Source: Leptasterias polaris
Taxonomy: Eukaryota > Echinodermata > Asteroidea > Forcipulatida > Asteriidae
Length of the DNA: 64,000 bases
Reading direction: 5' to 3'
Assembly (NCBI GenBank): GCA_037783415.1
Contig: JAZGTN010000006.1
Coordinates: 434,001 to 498,000 of the forward strand
Shown: in pieces, positions 11,144 through 19,475 of the stretch
Layout: each line of letters starts with the position of its first letter
How positions within the stretch are numbered: position 1 is the first letter of the stretch
Position numbers and translations under genes: made by a program
Notes under the pieces: model-generated
Told to the model about the DNA's origin: nothing
The model's database searches: none
The model's input: only the letters and a program-made list of their open reading frames with translations

Positions 11144-14100
11144 TGGTGTTCAATCTACTGCTCATGGTGGGAAATCAAAGACAGTTTGCCAACAATTGGA
11201 GCCAAACAACAACAAATGGAAAGCAAACAAAATTGCTCTTTAAAATAATAGAGAAGTACATAAACTCTTTGTACAAAATTTACATAAATCTTTATTGTAA
11301 GTACAAGGGCTTTAAACTTAGTAGGGTACGTAGATCTGATCATGGTGGGTTCTTTTTTATGTGTCTCCAGCTCCAGTATTTGTACAAGAAAAGAAAATAC
11401 ATTAAATAATTTTTTTAGTTAATGATGCCGCTTCTTGCAGATTAAGAACAAAAAGTACAAAGTTTGTCAAATACAACAGACAAAGAATTATGACAAACCT
11501 TTGTTCCTGATGGGTTGTGTGTGCAAATTGTTGACCAATGATTTGAGCTAAACACAGCAGCTTTTGTATATTTATAACAGCATTTTAACAAATCTAAATC
11601 CATCAATTTTTCACTATCTCATGAACAAACACAAAAATAGCAGCAACAACAAAAAAGCAAGTGTTTACCAACCTCTTCATCAAATTCCATGAAGTTTGAA
11701 ATGACCTGCACATTTGATGAGACAAGATTTGCTTGTTTCACCGCCTCCAATAGGATGTCTCCAATCCCTGCCGAGAAAATCAGGAGTGGCACACTGGCAC
11801 AATCGAGGATGTCAAACATGATGTTGCTATGCTCCCTGAAAAACAACCAAACAAAGAAAATACAATGCAGAACATTTGCATCTTGCAATCAGGGAGGATT
11901 TGTTCCACAATCAGGAAGATTTTGTACAACAATCAGGAAGATTTTGTTCAACAATCAGGGCGATATTTAGAGTTACTTTCAACATGATAGGGACAAAGTT
12001 TCCATAATCAGGGAGATTTTCAAATTTGTTCATCAGAACATGAACAGATTTGATTATTATTATACTATTATTATGTATTTCTGGTAAATGAAACCAAGGG
12101 TGCCTCATAATCAAGACTGAGGAAACCTATTTGCAAGGGTCCTTGAACTACAATGTGAACCAGAAACACATGGGTTAACCCCTGCTCTTCCATGATAAGT
12201 GTTCTGGGTTCTTTAACGTGCACTATCAACCCTAGTACACTGGACCTACAGCTTAACCCTCCTATTCTTGGTAACATTTTCCAGTGAGTTGACCAACCAT
12301 TTGAAACCATTCAACTGCACTGGTTGTGTATGATGGCACAACTGTGCACATAACATGTGTGTACTGTGTAGATGCATTCACCACATGATATTACATTGCA
12401 GGCTGGCATAGTTTATCTACCATTCAAAACCACAGTGGATGATATTGAATGGTCAGACAGTAGAAGGGTTAATGAAACATCCGAAGGACAAAGCAATTAT
12501 GGTAAAGCATCTTGCTTAAGAACACAAGTGCCATGACCGGTCGCTAAACCCTCACTCTGCTGATCTATAATACCAGTGCTTGAGTCCAGGGCCCAATGTC
12601 ATGGCTCTGCTTACCATAAGCAAAGAATCGGCGCTTACGGAAGCAGGGAATTCCGCGCTTACGTCAAGCATATTTCACAGGTTAGCACGGAATTTTGGCT
12701 TGTGCGCTTGCGTAGTCCACGTTTCTAGGCATTCTCTACTTACAAAGCTATTGCAGAAATTTGGCGCTTGCTCGGTAAGCGGAGAATGGTGATTGCAAGC
12801 GCAGAATTCGGCAGTAAGCAGAGCCATGAAATTGGGCCCAGTACTCTTAACCGCTTGGCCACGCCACAATGTAATGTAAAGTAGGAGGTGGGAGGGTTAA
12901 GCATATACTAAACCCATCCTCTACAAATAAAATCACGGTGCAATTGTGGTGACTGATTATTTAGTTCCAAACCATAGGTAGATTTTCCCCCTTTTAAATA
13001 CCATATTAAAATGACGAACCTGAGTAAAACATTGGCGCTCCGCACCATTTCTGTAATGTCACTTCTGTTGAGATTGCACTCTACGAGAAGATCGTGAGCC
13101 GATGTCCACCTAAAGAAAAATAAAGGGAAAAACCAATGGAACTAAAACAAAATTTTGGAAAGCATAGAACAACTTGACACAGCTTCTGATTGACTATACT
13201 CTCTCCATGTAAAACACATTTTGATAAGCATAAAAGCAGGGCTCATCCTTACCACTAGCCCAGCGCACATTGCAGGCCAGACGCTTCACAGAGGCAATTG
13301 CCTCCATGCCCCTGGTCATTGCCTTGGTGCCCCTTGAAACATTCCAACAGAAATTAAAAATTTTCTCATGAAATGCCCTTTACAAAGGGGAAAACGCTGC
13401 GGTGCCCTTGCCCTTTCAGGCCTGATATTGTCTAGTCAACAATGCTACGGACTATTAAACACCACTTCTCCACTTGCCCTGTGGTCTACTAAAAAGTGCG
13501 GCCTACTTGGATTAAAATGCTCATATTTCTTCCTTTTCAGATGTAAGTTTTGAAAATGAGTTGAACTATTTTTGAGTGTGTGAATACAACTTCATATGAC
13601 CATTAAATTGGTTGTGATTGCTACCATAAATACATCAGAAAGATACATTTATGACAACACATGTTTAAAATTTGGGTTACTAATACTTTTTTTTTTTTTT
13701 TTATGCAAGTTCGCCCCAAACAAGGCTAAAAGCCACTCTTGGTAAGGGGCTATAAGAGGAAAATTATAAAACATGAAAAGAACTCAGGAGAGCTGGAGGT
13801 AGGAATTGATATTCCTCTTGAAACTGTCTAGATTGTAGGATGGAGGGAAACATGCACCAGGCAAGGAGTTCCAAAGAGATGCAGTACGTGGAATAAAGCT
13901 GTTGGAATGGCTCTTTGTTCTACATCTCAGCAAATTAAGAGTGTATGGGTGAGAAGAAGCAGAAAGTCTGGTTTCACGCTCAAACACTCTGACAGGAGGA
14001 ACTAGGTCGGACACACTGGTGGCACATTTACCATGAAAATATCTGTAGAAAAGACACAGGCTGGCTACAGACCTACGGTGGGAAAGAGGTTGTAACGTTG

Positions 14101-17100
14101 ATCCCAACACTTCCTGGGGGGCAAGGTTCTAAAACACAGAGTTTACTAGTAAGGTGGCTACTTTACAAAAAACGTAAATGCAAGGCCTGAAAAGCCAATT
14201 GAACCTTTATGTGGGTCCAATATCATAGCTTTGCTACATGCGGAACTTTGTGCTTACAGTACAATGTACAGCTCATAACTCTATGAGCTGTGTAAGTGCT
14301 GAATTCCATGAGCAGTGCCATAAAATTGAACCGTGATGGCAAGATTTAAACTTGGCAAAGGATTAGTGCCTGTTTTCCTTATCTTTTTTGTTTACCTTTC
14401 TCATGTTTATTTTTCTGCTATTGTTATTGGATTATTGTTGAAATTTTGTATCATTGTATTTTGGTGCTGTTGCCCTGGTTTTACTTTAATAGTCTGCAAG
14501 GACATCAGCACCATGGCGCTTAGAAACAGAGTATTAAGCGCGGTATAAATATTTATTATTATTATTATTGTTGAACTAGGTACTGAACGTTTTACAATAC
14601 CTTCAATGGTATAGCTTTTCACAACAACAATCACCATGCTGAGTTAGAAAAAATCAGCTTGTATAGAAAAGAACATTCAAAATGCACATACAGCATTCAT
14701 GATCAGAACGAAAAGTGTCAGATGTGCTTTAGTTTTCTGAGCTGAGTTTTGGGTGACCTTAACTTACCAGTCTGTCATCAGTTTGTACTTTTCTTCTCTG
14801 GTTAACATATTAGACATCTCTAGTGGGTAGTAATGCTCACGTGTTGCTATAGCTTTCCTTCTGTACTCCTCAGGAAGAACTGGGCTAATATCTAAAACAC
14901 CTGTAAAACATTCAAGCAAAAGAATTTCTCAGGATTATTTGTACTTTCTATCAGACCCGAGGGCTGGATTTCACAAAGCACTAAGATTCATCTTAAGATG
15001 AGCCGTCAGTATTACTACAGTGATTTGTATTCAGGCTTGATGCATCGCGGAGGCAATTAACCCTTCAGAGACCGTAGCAGCAACAAGTGGCTTGTCCAAA
15101 ATTGCCTATAGCGGCCGCAAGATTTGATATATTTCCGTTAACAAAAAGAGGCCATATTGAAAGTCATGTCTAGAACTGATATTTTCTAATGTTTCCCATG
15201 TTGACATACCATTCATGAATTTCTATTTCATATTGGTTTTTTACATTTTTACTGAAAACAATTTTTTTACTGAGACAGAAATGACTGGTCTCTGAAAACT
15301 AATACTTTTTATTAATATTGATAATTCAAGTTCTATACTAGAAACTACCTTTGACTCCTCCAAAATCCTTGGTTGGGTTCAAGGGTAGGGGATGGTTGCA
15401 TGGGTGGGGTTGAGTGTGAGGGTTAGGGTTGGGTTCAAGGGAAGAGAATGTTTGCATGGGTGGGGTTGAGTGTGAGGGTTGGGGTTGGTAACAGGGTAGG
15501 GTTTTTAGTGTGTGACTGTGAGGGTAGAGGTTAGGGGTAGGGTAGGGAATGGGTATGGAGGTAGGGAATGGGTATGGAGGTAGGGAATGGGTATGGAGGT
15601 AGGAATGGGTGTGGGGTACGGTATAGGTGTAAGAGTCCGGAAAGAATCAAAACCACTGTGGTTTATAGTTTCACCCATCAAGATGCATATAATGTTATGC
15701 TTCAGATTACAGTAAGATTTTGCCACAAATATAGGAGGCCACAAATATAGGAGGCCACAAATATAGGAGGCCACTATGGGTCTCGTGAAAACCATCACAC
15801 TCAGCAACAGGGTAAATACCAACACAGAGTCTCTTTAAAACAAAACAGTGACACCAATCAAAGCTTCAATACTACACAATATGGAGTTATTCCCTGTCCT
15901 ATTGTAATACCGTGGCAAGTAGGCACTTTTCTCCCACTGTTGTCCTTAAAACGAGATAAGGTTCGGTCAAAGTCTGTCACGACTAAAAGTTTGGTCTTGC
16001 CATCCCGGATGAGCTGCGTTACAAGTTCTTCCACTCTGTCCGGATCTTTCATGTGTACATGTGGCTTTTGGAATTCATCCATCTGCAGATAAAAACACAT
16101 GAACAAAATTTCTCATGAGAGTTTCTACATAAATGGGAAAAAATCTTGATGCTTAAGATACAAATACAGTGGTCATACTCAGTTTAAATTGGCAAAAGAA
16201 AACACTCATTTAGTTTACATCACCAAGGTTTGACAGTGGAGTGATGGGTTGGACTGACATCTGTACTGCATTATAACTGTAATGATTGGTGACTTATGAA
16301 TAATAAATATTTTGATTCAAGAGAACATATTTTAGCTCAATGATTGACAGAGTTGATAATTATATATTATTGAATTATGTTTTTTGTCAAAAAAAAAATT
16401 GTTTTTGTTTGCATTTCAAACAAAATAATCAAATTTTGATCAATGATTTTGGACCACATTTTTGTTTTCCTTTGTACCCCAAAATATATCAGTAATTTCT
16501 TAAGATCCTTTATTTTTAGAAAAGTAAAATTAGATTACATCTATTAATACAATATCGTTTTCAAACGAGATATTCACAGTTTATTCATTGACCTTGATTT
16601 TTACCTCACCATTCATTAAAGGGAGTTTATACTTTTGGTAAATGTCAAAGACCAGTATCCTCACTTGGTGTATCCCAACATATACATGAAACAACTAACC
16701 TGTGAAAGTTTAAGCTCAATCGGTCATTGCAATCACCAGAAAAAAGTGGGGGGAAACCTCAAGTGTTTTCACTGTTTTCAAACATCGAGTTTTCGACTCA
16801 TGAGATCAAAACTAATTGTTTTACTCATTTCTCAAAAACTATAGCATTTAAAGCAAAAATGTTTCAAAGGGAGTTTCCCGTCATGACCATCTTTATACCA
16901 TGTAAGTTATGTGTGAATCTGTGAACATTTATATTTTTACTCTAACCAATGTTACAAACACCCTTTAATAGTCAATGGACACACCCACACCCGAATTAAT
17001 GCGATGGCGAACAATGTTGAGGTATTTCCTTCCTCCATCCTGCCCATGGTTGCACAAAAGCAATGACAGGCAAGTTAGTTACAGAGTACAGTACACACAA

Positions 17101-17326
17101 TAAGAAGAGACATGACCAGCATGGAACGCTAAAGGGAAGGTGACAGGTCTATGGATGAGGCAATCTCAATCTCATCTGTATTTAGCGAGATCCTTCTTAC
17201 CATTTCAATTATCTTAGTCCGCTTCGTTTTCCTCCTCCTGCTTAGAACAAAAGTTACCGCAACAGCACCCACAGCAGCCACAATGCCCGCCCCTACTACT
17301 AACTTCGTTGGTTGAGAACGCCACAT
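7735..17326 (-). CDS. NT5C3: Cytosolic 5'-nucleotidase III (NT5C3A/NT5C3B type), 7 coding exons, complete
   Basis: The family dephosphorylates pyrimidine nucleoside monophosphates such as UMP and CMP (some members also 7-methyl-GMP) using a HAD-type aspartate phosphoenzyme and Mg2+. The exons (minus strand) are 17326-17201, 16082-15911, 14900-14768, 13109-13020, 11835-11673, 8693-8493 and 7836-7735. They total 987 nt, giving 328 residues, and every splice phase agrees. Residues about 8-28 form a hydrophobic segment followed by RRRKTKRTK, as in the membrane-anchored vertebrate NT5C3A isoform. Catalytic motif I is DFDRT at about 79-83, motif II is SAGIGD at 195-200, and motif III is LLGDTLGDLSMVDG with Asp269 and Asp273. 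Length and sequence order match the vertebrate family from anchor to the C-terminal KKIL. The enzyme is expected to be cytosolic or ER-anchored. Which vertebrate paralogue is closer cannot be decided here; an ancestral single copy is plausible. The introns are full of mobile elements. No promoter motif is obvious. Confidence 0.96.
8493..8693 (-). CDS. NT5C3: NT5C3 exon 6 (HAD motif III)
   Basis: 67 codons in phase 0 on both sides, from GATTCAG acceptor to GTAAGTC donor. It reads GFKGELIHTYNKHEAA and then IILLGDTLGDLSMVDG, the Mg2+-coordinating acidic motif, and ends IGFLNDH. Confidence 0.95.
8845..9257 (+). mobile_element. tRNA-derived SINE, family A (long), in nucleotidase intron 6
   Basis: The tRNA-like head GGCTGAGCGAATCAGAGCACC has a B box GGTTTGAGTCCCGG. 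The conserved body includes CTTCGGATGGGACGTAATGC and CTTGTAAACCATTACATGGT, and the element ends in an ATTATTATT tail. Other copies: 12100-12870 (minus), 21740-22030, 27680-27858 (minus), 33250-33450 and 35108-35545. Confidence 0.85.
9355..9374. repeat. Poly-G run
   Basis: About 18 consecutive G following a T run; the length is likely unreliable in the assembly. Confidence 0.8.
9435..10791. mobile_element. 1.36-kb TIR element with internal ~142-bp periodic units
   Basis: The ends are AGGTGTTCGTG and CACGAACACCT, inverted repeats. The left end also has a hairpin, TAGGTGTTCGTGCA / TGCACGAACACCTA, at 9434-9466. The interior carries diverged units spaced about 136-146 bp, each with a CATAACTCCTGAACCA-like phrase (about 10003, 10426, 10572 and 10710) and an ACTTCCGG...CCGGAAGT motif (9791, 10110, 10530 and 10670). 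It has no coding capacity. A single unit-like fragment is at 36960-37040. It lies in nucleotidase intron 5 (between exons 5 and 6). Confidence 0.65.
11079..11142. repeat. (AAT)n microsatellite
   Basis: About 21 AAT units, probably the tail of a retroelement (AATAAT tails are seen on the SINE and LINE copies here). Confidence 0.95.
11673..11835 (-). CDS. NT5C3: NT5C3 exon 5 (HAD motif II)
   Basis: The acceptor is TTTTTCAG and the donor GTTGGT, ending in phase 0 after FDEE. It contains VPLLIFSAGIGDILLEAVKQ and VISNFMEFDEE, the motif II region that binds substrate phosphate. Confidence 0.94.
11887..11974. repeat. 22-bp minisatellite, ~4 units
   Basis: Units start at 11887, 11909, 11931 and 11953 with the core AATCAGGAAGATTTTGT; a partial fifth is near 11994. 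It lies in nucleotidase intron 4. Confidence 0.85.
12100..12870 (-). mobile_element. SINE family A, minus strand, interrupted by a MITE
   Basis: The right part (12470-12598 and 12842-12870) matches the minus-strand SINE at 27680-27858: CTTGCTTAAGAACACAAGTG, then CTTGAGTCCAG, then CTTAACCGCTTGGCCA. The left part is strongly diverged. The MITE at 12600-12838 splits it exactly within the CAG of GAGTCCAG. Confidence 0.75.
12600..12838. mobile_element. GGCCCAAT MITE variant, copy c, nested in a SINE
   Basis: 239 bp with long terminal repeats GGCCCAATGTCATGGCTCTG / CAGAGCCATGAAATTGGGCC, flanked by CAG on both sides (12597-12599 and 12839-12841). The uninterrupted SINE at 27812-27840 shows the empty site GAGTCCAGTGTGCTT. 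The interior is GC-richer than its surroundings (GCGCTTACG, AAGCGCAGAATTCGG). Confidence 0.88.
13020..13109 (-). CDS. NT5C3: NT5C3 exon 4
   Basis: A 90-nt cap-domain exon reading WTSAHDLLVECNLNRSD then ITEMVRSANVLLR. It was too short to stand out as an open frame and was found by following splice phase between exons 3 and 5. The acceptor is TTCTTTAG and the donor GTTCGT, a weak but usable match. It aligns in order with the family segment SHGLLVQQALPKAKL. Confidence 0.86.
13243..13425 (-). repeat. ~160-bp interspersed repeat, copy 2
   Basis: Reverse-orientation copy of the 5513-5664 family: GAGGCAATTGCCTCCATGC, GTGCCCCTTGAAA and ATGCCCTTTACAAAGGGG. It lies in nucleotidase intron 3. Confidence 0.65.
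13689..14128 (-). pseudogene. LINE 3' end (non-LTR retrotransposon, CR1/L2/Jockey-like)
   Basis: The minus-strand frame at 14110-13784 reads RSVASLCLFYRYFHGKC, LVPPVRVFERETR, HPYTLNLLRCRT, FIPRTASLWNSLP and FPPSYNLDSFKRNINSYL. This is the conserved C-terminal tail that follows the reverse transcriptase in many CR1/L2/Jockey-type LINEs. A short 3' sequence (CAAGTTCGCCCCAAACAAGG) and a T run (13689-13703) follow. It is 5'-truncated with no polymerase core, and sits in nucleotidase intron 3. Confidence 0.85.
14205..14338. repeat. Degenerate GGCCCAAT-family MITE
   Basis: GGGTCCAATATCATAGC at the left and CATAAAATTGAACC at the right resemble a decayed copy of the CAG-target MITE; an internal palindrome CTCATAACTCTATGAG is visible. 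Confidence 0.4.
14505..14575 (+). repeat. Retroelement tail with (ATT)n
   Basis: ATGGCGCTTAGAAACAGAG, GCGCGGTATAAATA and ATTATTATTATTATT: the GCGC...TATAAA plus ATT tail seen at the ends of SINE/LINE copies (compare 35500-35545 and 40140-40218). Confidence 0.55.
14768..14900 (-). CDS. NT5C3: NT5C3 exon 3
   Basis: The acceptor is TTTTACAG and the donor GTAAGTT, phase 1 to phase 2. It encodes a helical cap segment containing LDISPVLPEEYRRKA and LTREEKYKLMTDW. Its length and position match the segment that precedes the VEW motif in vertebrate NT5C3A. Confidence 0.9.
14955..15045. repeat. GGATTTCACAAAG MITE fragment
   Basis: GGCTGGATTTCACAAAGCAC then TAAGATTCATCTTAAGATGA matches, in reverse, the small element nested at 18636-18750. 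Confidence 0.6.
15061..15300. mobile_element. piggyBac-type MITE, diverged copy
   Basis: TTAA (15057-15060) followed by CCCTTCAGAGACC; the right end GGTCTCTGAAAACTAA is decayed. Internal similarity to 3712-4018 includes AAAGTCATGTCTAGAACTGA and CATGTTGACATA. Confidence 0.7.
15366..15625. repeat. G-rich compound minisatellite
   Basis: Two 56-bp units (starting 15371 and 15427) with GGTTGGGTTCAAGGG and GTTGAGTGTGAGGGTT, then GGGTTAGGG-like telomere-style hexamers, then three perfect 19-bp units GGGAATGGGTATGGAGGTA at 15545, 15564 and 15583. Strong G-tract density on the plus strand. Confidence 0.9.
15723..15774. repeat. 16-bp minisatellite, 3 units
   Basis: CCACAAATATAGGAGG repeated perfectly at 15723, 15739 and 15755, close to nucleotidase exon 2. 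Confidence 0.95.
15911..16082 (-). CDS. NT5C3: NT5C3 exon 2 (HAD motif I)
   Basis: The acceptor is TCTGCAG. The exon runs from MDEFQKPHV through the nucleophile motif DFDRTLSRF to PTCH, and ends in phase 1 at a GTATTA donor. It carries the phosphorylated aspartate (about Asp79) and the acid/base aspartate (about Asp81). Confidence 0.94.
16616..16967. repeat. AGGCACTG-like MITE relative
   Basis: TTAAAGGGAG at the left and CCCTTTAA at the right; the interior shares AATGTCAAAGACCAGTAT, CACTTGGTGTATCCCAACAT and CTGTGAAAGTTTAAGC with the 18630-19137 element. A sister subfamily. Confidence 0.65.
17201..17326 (-). CDS. NT5C3: NT5C3 exon 1 (start codon, membrane anchor)
   Basis: The ATG is at 17326-17324. 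The exon has 42 codons and ends KIIEM before a GTAAGA donor (phase 0). It encodes the hydrophobic helix and a basic stretch. Reading past the donor would add an unrelated tail and then stop, so the splice is favoured. The next exon begins with Met, giving IEMMDEFQ across the junction, which resembles the IEMMPEFQ of vertebrate NT5C3A. Confidence 0.92.
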
Positions 17327-18340
17327 CTTTACATATCATGCAGGAGTCGTCTTCTTTCCAGATAATTATTGACTCTAGTCTAAATTATTATCGAAACACC
17401 TCTCAATGTTTATGGTAGTTGGTACGAACAGCTGGTTTGCGCTGCTGAATAATATGAAACTAGAGCGACCCGCATCGCAGTGCGTGAGTCAAACAACATT
17501 GCATCAGAGAGTTCAATAATTCCCCCTTTTTGCCGCCGGATGAGGGCGCTTTACCCCCCAAAAAGGGAAAGTACAAGCAATTTTTTTCTTCCCCCAAAAA
17601 TGCCCCATAAACAATTTTGTTATGAAAACCATGACCATTTATATTGTGATTTATTGAAAAGGACTCCGAAAACAAATCTTAGTTTGCTAATGAAGTCTTA
17701 GACTTCATGGCAAAGGTCCATAGACTAGAGGTGATGAAGGGAGGACTGGGGGAAAGTTTAACATTTTCATGCAAAGTAGTGATTGATGCGGATGATACTG
17801 TGTACCGTAATATTATTAGTTTGTTAGCATTTTTTTGAGTAAATAAAAGAGGCACGAGACGGCTGTTGATCCATGGCAACCATTTTGTGCTGTATAAACA
17901 GTCAATTTTAGCGCCATTCAATTTTAATTTTATCGCATGAAGTATGGACACATAATTAAAAGCTTTGAGTTCCCAATATTCACCCGACAAAATTGAAAAC
18001 AGTCGATCGCGGATCGGCAAAGTGAAAGTGGAATTTGGCGAAGTGTTCGGCGTTCTATTCTATGAATTATCTATCCTTTTAACTAGTGTGTTTACCAGTT
18101 TACTGTAACTGTTGCTTTGTTAATGTTTGTTAGTGTAGGAATGCAGTGGGTGGATGTTGGCACGGAATTACTGAGGCGTACAAATACTACAGTACAAGGT
18201 TCAACAACGAAAAGGTAACCATTAACCAATCACTAGGCCGCAGGGTTCGAATTTGGGAGACAAATTCACAAGATCGCAGAAACTGGACAAGGCATTTTTA
18301 CGTATTAACCGAGAATTATAAAATATATTATGTATTCTAT

Positions 18341-18605
18341 TATATTATTTAATAATAACAGATGTAAATTTTTGCATTGGATTTGGAGATGAAGAAGAAT
18401 AATAATGTTGGTTTTACCCTTACAGTTTACACCGATGTGTGTTAAGGCCTACCCGAGTTCTGTGAACAAAAATCCACAAGCGACTTGCATGGGATTTGAA
18501 CCCGAGACCTTTACATTGTAATGTTAGAGCTGATGTCTAAGCACTAGACCACCGAGCTAGCCCGATGGCCGGCTAGAGGCAGTTTGAATCATTAGCAGCG
18601 GGTTC
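18341..18605 (-). mobile_element. tRNA-derived SINE, family B, minus strand
   Basis: On the minus strand: A-box-like GGGCTAGCTCGGTGGTCTAG, B box GGGTTCAAATCCC, then ACACACATCGGTGTAAACTG. Same family as 19150-19475 and 32885-33165. Confidence 0.75.
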
Positions 18606-18629
18606 GGAGTATACAGTGCTTAAACTTAA

Positions 18630-19137
18630 AGGCACAGGGGCCGATTTCACAAAGAGTTAAGATTGATCTTAAATGCAAATCCATCGTAGTTGCTTAGCAA
18701 ATCACTATGGTATAAATACTAACATCTCATCTTAAGATGAATCTTAGTGCTACACGTTTGGTAATTGTCAAAGACCAGTATTCTCACTTAGTCAAGTTAG
18801 TGTATCCCAACATATGCATAAAATAACAAACCTGTGAAAATTTGGGCAGAATTGGTCATCGAAGTTGCAAGAAAATAATGAAAGAAAAAACACCCTTGTT
18901 GCACAAATTTGTGTGCTTTCGATGCCTGAAAAGGCTTCAGACCTGAAGTCTTTTTCAGATTCAAATATTTTAGTGAGAAATTGAGAAATTACCTCTTTCT
19001 CAAAAACTACGTTACTTCAGAGGGAGTGGTTTCTCACAATGTTTTATACTATCAACAGCTCTCCGTTGCTCATTACCAAGTAAGTTTTTATGCTAATATA
19101 TATTTTGTGTAATTACCAAACGTATCCACCAGTGCCT
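18630..19137 (-). mobile_element. AGGCACTG MITE, copy 2, itself interrupted, nested in SINE DNA
   Basis: Reads from (ACTT)AAAGGCAC to CAGTGCCTTTAAAGT and is largely the reverse of the 902-1275 and 54361-54737 copies. The flanking SINE reads CAGTGCTTAA before and TTAACACACATCGG after, so the insertion duplicated TTAA inside the SINE phrase CAGTGCTTAACACACATCGG. A second small element (18636-18750) sits inside it. Confidence 0.8.
18636..18750. mobile_element. GATTTCACAAAG MITE nested inside the AGGCACTG MITE
   Basis: The host MITE consensus GGCACTGTACACG is split into GGCAC ... TACACG, and the inserted 115 bp runs from GGGGCCGATTTCACAAAG to AAGATGAATCTTAGTGC. Internally it has TTAAGATTGATCTTAA-like palindromes. 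A fragment of the family is at 14955-15045. Confidence 0.7.
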
Positions 19138-19149
19138 TTAAAGTTTAAC

Positions 19150-19475
19150 ACACATCGGTGTAAGGGTGAAAACCAAATTATATTCTTTATCCCTGATGCA
19201 AAAATTAATGTCTATTAAAACATTGCGATACCCGCTGCTAATGATTCGAACTGCCTCTCGCCATTGGGCTAACTCGGTGGTCTAGTGTAAGACATCTGCT
19301 CTAGCTATGCATAGGTCGTGGGTTCGAATCCCACCGAGTGATTTTCCTGTGGATTTTTTTTCACAGAACTCGGGTAAGTACTGAGTATACAGTGCTTAAC
19401 ACACATCGGTGTAAGGGTATTAAAAACCAATTATATATACTTCATCTCCAATGCAAAAGTTAACATCTATTAAAT
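19150..19475 (+). mobile_element. tRNA-derived SINE, family B, plus strand (tandem units)
   Basis: A tail of one unit (ACACACATCGGTGTAAGGG, 19149-19170) is followed directly by a new unit: CTAACTCGGTGGTCTAGTG (A box), GGGTTCGAATCCC (B box), AGTATACAGTGCTTAACAC (tail). The units run head to tail with a repeated TGCAAAA...ATCTATTAAA joint. Confidence 0.75.

Noticed and set aside
11015..11248. Frame with a long Asn run
   Set aside because: Made by the (AAT)n microsatellite; no flanking homology.
15505..15825. 106-codon minus-strand frame rich in Pro and Thr
   Set aside because: Generated by the G-rich minisatellite on the opposite strand.
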